DNA from: Scleromatobacter sp045810265
GTDB lineage: Bacteria; Pseudomonadota; Gammaproteobacteria; Burkholderiales; Burkholderiaceae_C
Direction: 5' to 3'
Length of the DNA: 12,248 bases
Assembly (NCBI GenBank): GCA_045810265.1
Contig: JBJMWF010000117.1
Location: forward strand, 1 to 12,248
Part shown: in pieces, positions 1 to 5,545 of the stretch
How the letters are laid out: every line of letters begins with the position of its first letter
How positions within the stretch are numbered: position 1 is the stretch's first letter
Notes under the pieces: generated by a model
The model's input: the letters and a program-made list of their open reading frames with translations, nothing else
The model's database searches: none
What the model was told of the DNA's origin: nothing
Program-made: the position numbers and the translations under genes

Positions 1-544
1 AGGTCGCTCGTCGGCCTTCGGCATCAAGTTCCGGCCGGGCGCGTTTCGTCCGCTGCTGGGCCGGGCCGTCTCCAGCATCGCGGACCGTTCCATCGCGGCG
101 ACGGCGCTGTTCGGCGAAGACGCGGCCAGGCTGGACGGCGTCCTGGGCCTGGACGACGCGTCCGCGGCGCAATTCGCGGCGGATTTCCTGCGCCCTCGCC
201 TGCCACCCATCGACCAGGCCGCATCGCTGGCCGCACGCATCGTCGACAGCGTCGCCGACGATCTGGAGCTGCACTCCGCCGATGAACTCGCGCGCCGCTT
301 CGGCATGAGCCTGCGCGCGTTGCAGCGGCTGTTCAACGAGCAGGTCGGCGTCGGCCCGAAGTGGGTGATCAACCGCTACCGCATGCACGAGGCGGTCGCT
401 CGCGTGCAGGCCGACCAGCCCGTCTCGTGGGCCGCGCTGGCGCAGGACCTGGGCTACTTCGACCAGGCGCACTTCATCGCCGACTTCCGCAAGCTGGTGG
501 GCCGCACGCCCGGCGACTACGCGCAGGCCATGCGCCGCCGCTGA
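1..544 (+). CDS. AraC-family transcriptional regulator, 3' part (5' end outside window)
   Basis: The frame is open from base 2 and stops at TGA 542-544, so about 180 C-terminal residues are present and the start lies upstream of the window. The first residues (GIKFRPGAFRPLLG, from about base 20) resemble the end of the N-terminal DUF6597-type domain found before some AraC helix-turn-helix domains. The C-terminal part has two helix-turn-helix units: one around ADELARRFGMSLRALQRLF (280-340) and the second around WAALAQDLGYFDQAHFIADF (430-490). It ends with the classic AraC signature FRKLVGRTPGDY. The protein should be a cytoplasmic DNA-binding activator or repressor; its ligand and targets cannot be read from this fragment. 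It is convergent with the TAXI gene, 13 bp away, so it is unlikely to be co-transcribed with anything to its right. Confidence 0.9.
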   Translation, partial: GRSSAFGIKFRPGAFRPLLGRAVSSIADRSIAATALFGEDAARLDGVLGLDDASAAQFAADFLRPRLPPIDQAASLAARIVDSVADDLELHSADELARRFGMSLRALQRLFNEQVGVGPKWVINRYRMHEAVARVQADQPVSWAALAQDLGYFDQAHFIADFRKLVGRTPGDYAQAMRRR

Positions 545-557
545 GCGGCCGCGAACG

Positions 558-1925
558 TCACAGCGCCGTCCGTCGTGCCAGCAGGCTGGCCCGCACGACG
601 GCGATGTGGCTGCGCAGGCCGTACAGCAGGTCGCCGAACGCGGGCGGCACGTTCAACCGCGTCACGGTGGCCTCGACGTGAGCGAGGCGATGCAGCAGCT
701 CGTCGCAGCGCGCGGCGTCCAGCGGCTCGTCGCAGGATTCGTGCTCGATGCGCTGCAGCACCGCATACCAGCGGTAGATGCGCGAGACCACGCGCCAGCG
801 AAACACCGCCGGCGCGATCTTGAGCCCCGGCACCAGGATGATCGTCATCGGCACGACGATCGCGACGATGCGCTCGATCAGGCGGGCGATCCAGAACGGG
901 AAGGTCCGATAGAGGAAGCTGCGGCCCGAGGCGTAGTAGCGCGTGGCGTCGGCACTGATGGCGAAGTCGTGGGCGATCGGCGAGGGAAACTCGCCGCTCT
1001 TCTTGTACATGCCGGCGCGTCCATGCACCTCGCGCGCGGCGTCGAGCAGCACGTCCGACAAGGCCGGATGCAGCGTGTCGCGCGCAACCAGTTCAACCGT
1101 GGGTGCGATCAGCGAGACGTCCTCGGCCGGGATGTCCTCGCCGAAGTCGATCGCGCCGCGCGGCAGCGTCAGCCGATTGAGGTAGGTGATGCGATGCGTG
1201 TAGCCCTCGGCCTGCACGAAGTTGAACAGATGGATGTCCTCGTCGCGCAGCAGCTGCCGTATCAACGTGGTGGGCGTCGAATCGCTCATCGCGAACAGCG
1301 CGTCGATCTTGCCGGCCAGCAGCGCCTGGATCGACGCCTCGGGCTCGCGATGGCCGATCTGCGTGCCGTCGCCGGGCTTGATGCCGTTGGCGTCGAGCAG
1401 CGTCTGCGCCAGCGCCGAGGCGCCGCTGCCTTCGAGGCCGATGTCCAGGCGCGCATGCTTGAAATCGGAGATCAGCGTCCTGGGCTTGCCGCGATAGAAG
1501 ATCATCAGCGGCTGGTACGACACGCTGCCCAGCGACACCAGATGCGGCACGCCGCTGGCCGCGGCCTCGCCGCCGACGACGAAGCCGACGTCGACACCCC
1601 CCTTGGCATCCGACAAGCGTGCCAGGTTGTCGCGCGAGCCTTGCGACGCCACCACCTTGAGCGTCACGCCTTCGCGCGCGAGGATCTTGCGATAACGCTC
1701 CGCGGTCTGACCGAACGAGCTGCCAGCCGGGCCGCTGGTCATCGTCAAGGTGGACGGCGGTGCGGAATTGAGAAAGGCGAAGGCCAGCGCGCCCGCGGCC
1801 AGGCTGATCGCCAGCAGCAGGCCCAGGCTGATCGGCAGGCCGTTGCCCACCACCATCAGCCTGGCCCTCGCGCGCGCGATGCGGGCGCGGATCCCGTCCA
1901 TGAAAGGTGCTCGTGCAGGGCTCAT
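558..1925 (-). CDS. Membrane-anchored TAXI-family TRAP-type solute-binding protein
   Basis: 455 residues. A basic N-terminus (RARIARARAR) precedes a hydrophobic segment at about residues 30-53. A TAXI-type solute-binding domain follows, about 58-335, with TMTSGPAGSSFGQTAERYRK at its start and the typical GLEGSGASALAQTLL and QALLAGKIDALF stretches. A second hydrophobic segment lies at about 343-370, followed by a basic, helical C-terminal tail of about 80 residues that is predicted to be cytoplasmic. Typical TAXI receptors are free periplasmic proteins of about 320 residues, so both anchors and the tail are extra. No TRAP permease (DctQ/DctM or fused) gene is next to it, so the substrate and even a transport role are open; sensing is an alternative. 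Neither the ATG at 1925 nor the in-frame ATG at 1901 (residue 9) has a clear Shine-Dalgarno. I kept the longer form. Confidence 0.85.
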   Translation of the reverse strand: MSPARAPFMDGIRARIARARARLMVVGNGLPISLGLLLAISLAAGALAFAFLNSAPPSTLTMTSGPAGSSFGQTAERYRKILAREGVTLKVVASQGSRDNLARLSDAKGGVDVGFVVGGEAAASGVPHLVSLGSVSYQPLMIFYRGKPRTLISDFKHARLDIGLEGSGASALAQTLLDANGIKPGDGTQIGHREPEASIQALLAGKIDALFAMSDSTPTTLIRQLLRDEDIHLFNFVQAEGYTHRITYLNRLTLPRGAIDFGEDIPAEDVSLIAPTVELVARDTLHPALSDVLLDAAREVHGRAGMYKKSGEFPSPIAHDFAISADATRYYASGRSFLYRTFPFWIARLIERIVAIVVPMTIILVPGLKIAPAVFRWRVVSRIYRWYAVLQRIEHESCDEPLDAARCDELLHRLAHVEATVTRLNVPPAFGDLLYGLRSHIAVVRASLLARRTAL

Positions 1926-2027
1926 GGGGCGATGCTCGTGGACAAGGCGATCGCGCGCATCGACAGTGGATTGCTGGGCATGCGCGATCTTAAGCCGGCG
2001 CCGCGGCGCGCCGGACAGGTCGCCGCT

Positions 2028-2696
2028 TCAGCCCAGGCGCATCGACAGCTCGACGTCCTCGGCGAACGGCGTCGACAGGTAGCCGTTCGCCGGCGCGCGC
2101 ACCAGCGCCAGGTACTCGGGACAGTGGTCGGCGTTGTCGGCGATGATCAGCGCGCCGGGCCTCAACCGGCTCTGGAGCAGGCCGAGGATCTCCGGGTAGA
2201 GGGCCTTGGCGCCATCGAGCAGCACCAGGTCGATGGACTGCGGCAGGCCGTTGCGCAGCGTCTGCAAGGCGTCGCCCACGCGGATCTCTACCAGGTCGGT
2301 GAGTCCGGCCGCCGCCAGGTTCTCGCGCGCCCGGTCGACCTTGGACGGCTCGAACTCGCAGGTGATCAGGTGGCCGCCGCCGTTGTCGCGCAGGGCCGCG
2401 GCCAGGTGCAGCGTCGACAGCCCGAACGAGGTGCCGTACTCGACGATCTCGCGCGCACCGGCGTGACGCGCGAGCATGTACAGCAGCGTGCCCGTCGCCC
2501 GCGAGACCGGCAGCGGCTGGTCTTTCAGGCGCGCGTAGAAATCGACGTAGTCGGTCTTGCTCTGCATCAGGCGCGCGAGCTCTCCGGGCGGGAGTTCGGC
2601 AGCCATGGCGCGCAGCGCGCAAGAGGCTTCATCGGCCTGGGCGAACAGGCGCTCCAGCAACGGGGCGACGGGCGAGGAGGTCAGGGTATTGGTCAA
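2028..2696 (-). CDS. Class I SAM-dependent methyltransferase, O-methyltransferase family 3-like
   Basis: 222 residues from a TTG start at 2694-2696. I chose this start because AAGGA lies 7 bases upstream, while the longer open frame to 2870 runs over the divergent TetR gene. The fold markers are in order. The SAM-binding loop is EYGTSFGLSTLHLA (residues 86-99), and an acidic residue ends strand 2 in ITCEFEPSKVDRARENL (111-127). LVLLDGAK (158-164) and IADNAD (185-190) give D161, D187 and N188, which match the metal-binding residues of catechol-type O-methyltransferases. The N-terminal helices before the fold are also typical of that family. It probably transfers a methyl group from SAM to a small, possibly catechol-like, hydroxylated substrate in the cytoplasm; the substrate is unknown. 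It is divergent from a TetR regulator across 79 bp, so regulation by that protein is likely. Confidence 0.85.
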   Translation of the reverse strand: MTNTLTSSPVAPLLERLFAQADEASCALRAMAAELPPGELARLMQSKTDYVDFYARLKDQPLPVSRATGTLLYMLARHAGAREIVEYGTSFGLSTLHLAAALRDNGGGHLITCEFEPSKVDRARENLAAAGLTDLVEIRVGDALQTLRNGLPQSIDLVLLDGAKALYPEILGLLQSRLRPGALIIADNADHCPEYLALVRAPANGYLSTPFAEDVELSMRLG

Positions 2697-2720
2697 GAAG
2701 CTTTCCTTTCGAAGTGGATG

Positions 2721-2747
2721 CCGGAATAATATGAACAATCCTTCAGG
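2721..2747. promoter_or_regulatory. Imperfect inverted repeat, candidate TetR operator
   Basis: The outer arms CCGGAA (2721-2726) and TTCAGG (2742-2747) match as an inverted repeat at 5 of 6 positions, and 7 of 13 half-site positions match over the whole 27 bp. It covers the predicted -10 of the methyltransferase promoter and lies 28 bp before the TetR start codon, where an autoregulatory operator would be expected. The symmetry is weak, so this is a candidate only. Confidence 0.25.
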
Positions 2748-2754
2748 TTTCCAA
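2726..2754 (-). promoter_or_regulatory. Candidate sigma-70 promoter for the methyltransferase gene
   Basis: Read on the minus strand, TTGGAA (2749-2754, 4 of 6 to the -35 consensus) is 17 bp from TATTAT (2726-2731, 5 of 6 to the -10 consensus). Transcription would start near 2719, giving a leader of about 22 bases that includes the AAGGA ribosome site of the TTG start. The position and spacing are right, but the assignment is by eye only. Confidence 0.45.
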
Positions 2755-2775
2755 TTCGCATTCGGAGGCACACCC

Positions 2776-3429
2776 ATGGCAGCCCGCCAACGCGCGCAGC
2801 TTGGCTCGCGCAAGAAGCCGCAGCAGGCCCGCTCGAACGACCTCGTCGCCGCGATCCTCGAGGCCGCCATTCAGGTTCTGACCAAGGAAGGCGCGCAGCG
2901 GTTCACGACCACGCGCGTGGCCGAGAAGGCCGGGGTCAGCGTCGGCTCGATCTACCAGTACTTCCCGAACAAGGCCGCCATCCTGTTCCGGCTGCAGAGC
3001 GACGAGTGGCGCGAGACGACCGCGATGCTGCACGACACGCTGCAGGACGCCTCCCGCCCCCCGCTGGAGCGCTTGCGCCGGCTGGTGCATGCCTTCGTCA
3101 AGTCGGAGTGCGACGAGGCCGGCATGCGCATCGCGCTCAGCGACGCCGCCCCGCTCTATCGCGACGCCCCCGAGGCACGCGAGGTTCGTGCGGCGAGCGA
3201 CGGCGTGCTGGCGACCTTCATGGGCGAGGTCCTGCCGGAGGCGACCGAGGCCACGCGCGGGCTCGCCGGCGAGCTGATCAAGGCCACGCTCAGCGCGGTC
3301 GGCAAGGAGTTCTCAGAGACACCGCGCACGGCGCGCGAGATCACCCGCTATTCGGACGCGATGGCCGACATGTTCTGCGCCTATCTCACGAAACTCGGTC
3401 ACGCCGGGGCCCCGCCCGGCCGCCGGTAG
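2776..3429 (+). CDS. TetR/AcrR-family transcriptional regulator
   Basis: 217 residues from ATG 2776, preceded by GGAGG at 2764-2768 with 7-base spacing. An in-frame ATG at 2731 has no such site and was not used. The N-terminal DNA-binding domain is unmistakable: AILEAAIQVLTKEGAQRFTT, then the helix-turn-helix around residues 42-63 (TRVAEKAGVSVGSIYQYFPN) and the family hallmark YFPNKAAIL. The remaining 150 or so residues are helical and form the ligand-binding and dimer domain, whose ligand cannot be predicted. The gene is divergent from the O-methyltransferase, the usual arrangement in which a TetR protein represses itself and its neighbour until a small molecule binds. The regulated target is inferred from this layout, not shown. 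Confidence 0.92.
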   Translation: MAARQRAQLGSRKKPQQARSNDLVAAILEAAIQVLTKEGAQRFTTTRVAEKAGVSVGSIYQYFPNKAAILFRLQSDEWRETTAMLHDTLQDASRPPLERLRRLVHAFVKSECDEAGMRIALSDAAPLYRDAPEAREVRAASDGVLATFMGEVLPEATEATRGLAGELIKATLSAVGKEFSETPRTAREITRYSDAMADMFCAYLTKLGHAGAPPGRR

Positions 3430-3687
3430 CCGCCCGATCTGCGGCGCGCTGCGCTGAAGAGCTGTCATCAAGCTTGAGGATGCCGCCGGCAAGCGGGGCG
3501 GCTAACCTGCTCGGCATCAGGAGATGCGCCAGCGACTTCGAGGGGTCATTTCCCGATCGAGAACTGCTGCCCTTGTCGCTGCCGGGACGGATCGCCGTCG
3601 CCGCAGACGCGAATGTCCGGTCTGGCGCAGCGACGTGCAAGGAGCCGGTGGTCCATCTTCATCCTCTTTCATCAAGGAACCGCGGCC
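3430..3687. other. Non-coding gap between the TetR and protease genes
   Basis: This 258-bp stretch separates two genes on the same strand. I found no convincing coding region in it; a short ATG frame from 3524 has its AGGAG touching the start codon, uses arginine-rich shadow codons, and ends just inside the protease frame. No clear sigma-70 promoter or hairpin with a T-tract could be picked by eye. The promoter of the protease gene is expected to be here. Confidence 0.5.
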
Positions 3688-3702
3688 ATGGCCACCAAGT
3701 AA
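3674..3702 (+). promoter_or_regulatory. Shine-Dalgarno plus four-codon frame (ATG ... TAA) just upstream of the protease
   Basis: AAGGAA at 3674-3679 is 8 bases before ATG 3688-3690, the best ribosome site in this area. The frame reads Met-Ala-Thr-Lys and then TAA at 3700-3702. The same reading frame continues without further interruption as Thr-Gln-Tyr-Val-Met-Leu-Pro and on into the S8 protease. This looks like the original start of the protease with a nonsense codon at position 5. It could instead be a four-residue leader from which ribosomes reinitiate at GTG 3712 or ATG 3715, 9-12 bases on. Confidence 0.6.
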
Positions 3703-3711
3703 ACGCAGTAC

Positions 3712-5238
3712 GTGATGCTTCCATCCGAGGGCACGCAGGTGGACGAGGCAAACGCCCACCAGGCGAAGTTCTTCCAGGCGCTGCATGCGCTGAGCCTGGT
3801 CGGGGGCAAAAGCCACAGCCTGCCAACCCAAGCGGGCAAGGTCGACATCTCGGTGCTCGACTCGATCGGCGAGGACAAGGCCAAGCTCGTCGAGATATCG
3901 CCCGACCAACTCGCCGCGTTCCGCAGCGTGCATCCCTCCGTTCGCGTGCTGCCGCTGGTCTACTATGCGCCCGCCGTCCTGCGCTACCGAGCCGAGGCCC
4001 CCGCGGCTGCCAGGATGTCGCGCGCCAGCGCCAAGAAGGTCTCCGCCAAGGCAGGCAAGAAGGCGGCCGCCACCGCGGCTGGCGCAGGCGGGATCACGGT
4101 GACGGTGACGTCCGCGGGCGACGGCTCGGTCATCGCCGGCGCGATGGTGGTGGCGTTCACCGACTTCGCCAACAGGGTCGGCGCCCAGGGCACGACCAAC
4201 GCCAAGGGCCAGGTCACGCTGGCACTCGGCGCGGCCTCCAAGTCGGTCGAGCGCGTCTACGTCTACCCGAAGCTGGGCTTCTGGCCGGCGCTCAAGCGCA
4301 AGGTCACGCTCAAGGCCGGCACCAGGCTGGCGCTGAATCCGATCGACACCGCCTATGTGGACTGCGTGCGCCATTTCTACGGCTCCGCTGCCCCGAACCA
4401 GGGCAAGGGCGTGACGGTCGGCGTCATCGACTCGGGCGTGGCGATCGACCATCCCGACCTGACCGTGCAGGGCGGGCAAAATACCGTTACAGGCGAACAG
4501 CCGACCGACTTCGGCGACAACGGCGGCGAAGGACATGGCACGCACGTGGCCGGCATCATTGCAGCCCATGGCATGGCCCCGACCGGGATCCGTGGCGTCG
4601 CGCCGGCGGTGATGCTGCGCAGCTACCGGGTGTTCGGCAAGAAGGCGCCTACCGCCAGCAACTTTGCCATCGCCAAGGCCATCGACGCTGCCGTCGTCGA
4701 CCAGTGCGACCTGCTCAACATGAGTCTGGGCGGCGGCGACAACGACCCGGTCACGGCGGAGGCCATCGTCGCGGCGCACAAGGCCGGCACCGTCGTCCTG
4801 GCCGCCACCGGCAATGACGACCGCCAGCCGGTGAGCTATCCGGCCGCCAACGACATGTGCCAGGCCGTCTCGGCGATGGGTCGCAAGGGCACCTTCCCGA
4901 CCGGGACGGAGCCCGCGGGCAGCGTCGCCGCGCCCTACGGCAAGGACAAGAAGAACTTCATGGCCGATTTCTCCAACATCGGCCCCGACACCGATCTCGT
5001 CGGCCCGGGCGTCGGCGTGATCTCGACCGTGCCCTCGGGCTACGGCGTGATGAGCGGCACATCGATGGCCACGCCGGCCCAGACCGGCGCTGCCGCGCGC
5101 CTGCTGTCCACCATGCCCGCCGTGCTGGGCATGCAGCGCGACCAGCAGCGCTCGACGGCGATGCTCGCGGCCATCGCCAAGGCCTGCAAGACCTTCGGCT
5201 TCGGCGTGAACTTCGAGGGCAAGGGCATGATCAAGTGA
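3712..5238 (+). CDS. Subtilisin-like (S8) serine protease with N-terminal propeptide-like and Ig-like domains
   Basis: 508 residues counted from GTG 3712; ATG 3715 is equally possible, and neither has a clear ribosome site. A better site serves ATG 3688, but a TAA at 3700-3702 cuts that frame. Residues 1-88 have the strand-helix-strand-strand-helix-strand order of an I9 propeptide, with the first strand (TQYVML) partly lost from the present start. An Ala/Lys-rich linker spans about 95-127. A beta-rich segment of the carboxypeptidase-regulatory or Ig type spans about 128-209 (ITVTVTSAGDGSVIAGAMVV). The S8 domain follows from 213. The catalytic triad is intact: D240 in VGVIDSGV, H275 in HGTHVAG, S451 in SGTSMATP, with oxyanion N368 in AATGN. 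No signal peptide is visible, so it may act inside the cell or leave by a non-Sec route. A small I9-like protein follows 24 bp downstream. Confidence 0.85.
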   Translation: MMLPSEGTQVDEANAHQAKFFQALHALSLVGGKSHSLPTQAGKVDISVLDSIGEDKAKLVEISPDQLAAFRSVHPSVRVLPLVYYAPAVLRYRAEAPAAARMSRASAKKVSAKAGKKAAATAAGAGGITVTVTSAGDGSVIAGAMVVAFTDFANRVGAQGTTNAKGQVTLALGAASKSVERVYVYPKLGFWPALKRKVTLKAGTRLALNPIDTAYVDCVRHFYGSAAPNQGKGVTVGVIDSGVAIDHPDLTVQGGQNTVTGEQPTDFGDNGGEGHGTHVAGIIAAHGMAPTGIRGVAPAVMLRSYRVFGKKAPTASNFAIAKAIDAAVVDQCDLLNMSLGGGDNDPVTAEAIVAAHKAGTVVLAATGNDDRQPVSYPAANDMCQAVSAMGRKGTFPTGTEPAGSVAAPYGKDKKNFMADFSNIGPDTDLVGPGVGVISTVPSGYGVMSGTSMATPAQTGAAARLLSTMPAVLGMQRDQQRSTAMLAAIAKACKTFGFGVNFEGKGMIK

Positions 5239-5262
5239 GGACGCCGGTGCTACATTGGTCCG

Positions 5263-5487
5263 GTGGCACGCTTCATCCTTCGCTATGACCAGCCGGCGGC
5301 TCCCGACGCGCACGTCCAGCAGATCCTGGCGTCGCCAGGGGTCGCCGTCGTCGACCGCTCGCCCAACATGATGCTGGTCGACGGGGATCCGGCGGCGCTG
5401 CAGGCCACGCTGGCTCGCCTGCCCGGCTGGTCGCTCCATCCGGAACGATCCGTTCCGCTGCCCGACACGCGGCACAAGCTGCGCTGA
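5263..5487 (+). CDS. Small I9 propeptide/inhibitor-like protein, candidate partner of the S8 protease
   Basis: 74 residues from GTG 5263; no ATG is available and the ribosome site is poor, so the start is uncertain. The predicted order is strand (ARFILRY), helix (DAHVQQILAS), strand (VAVVDRS), strand (NMMLVDG), helix (PAALQATLARL), strand (WSLHPE). That is the ferredoxin-like order of I9 subtilisin propeptides and stand-alone inhibitors such as yeast proteinase B inhibitor and POIA1. It lies 24 bp after the protease stop in the same reading frame, so readthrough of TGA 5236-5238 would fuse the two. The likely role is to inhibit the protease or help it fold, acting in trans. The fold assignment comes from the pattern and the neighbour; I did not recognise a named family. 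Confidence 0.7.
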   Translation: MARFILRYDQPAAPDAHVQQILASPGVAVVDRSPNMMLVDGDPAALQATLARLPGWSLHPERSVPLPDTRHKLR

Positions 5488-5488
5488 G

Positions 5489-5500
5489 GGCGGCGCCGCC
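5489..5500. terminator. GC palindrome after the I9-like gene, possible hairpin
   Basis: GGCGGCGCCGCC is a perfect 12-bp palindrome directly after the TGA of the small I9-like gene, extendable by an A-T and a G-T pair. No T-tract follows, so at best it is a weak terminator or a 3'-end stabiliser. Confidence 0.25.
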
Positions 5501-5524
5501 TTCAAACCCTGATTGGTGCTGCCG

Positions 5525-5542
5525 GCCGCGCCGGCGCGCGGC
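5525..5542. terminator. Stem-loop between convergent genes, possible bidirectional terminator
   Basis: GCCGCGC (5525-5531), a four-base loop CGGC, and GCGCGGC (5536-5542) form a perfect 7-bp stem. It ends 3 bases before the stop of the S9 peptidase, between two convergent genes. There is no T-run on either strand, which lowers confidence, and GC-rich genomes give such stems by chance. Confidence 0.3.
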
Positions 5543-5545
5543 TGG

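Noticed and set aside
606..2729. Open frame of 707 codons on the plus strand across the TAXI and methyltransferase genes
   Set aside because: It is antisense to two recognisable genes, its translation is rich in Arg, Gln, His and Asp without any family motif, and such shadow frames are common in GC-rich DNA.
2697..2870. Upstream extension of the methyltransferase frame
   Set aside because: It would run through the divergent promoter region and the TetR start; the TTG at 2696 has a proper ribosome site.
3524..3715. Short plus-strand frame (63 codons) in the TetR-protease gap
   Set aside because: AGGAG touches the ATG with no spacing, the product is Arg-rich with no family resemblance, and it ends at the protease start region.
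3006..4817. Open frame of 603 codons on the plus strand across the TetR and S8 genes
   Set aside because: It overlaps two genes with clear family motifs in another frame and gives a low-complexity Arg/Gly/His-rich product.
3517..5505. Open frame of 662 codons on the minus strand opposite the protease
   Set aside because: The protease frame carries an intact catalytic triad; the antisense product has no recognisable motif and a shadow composition.
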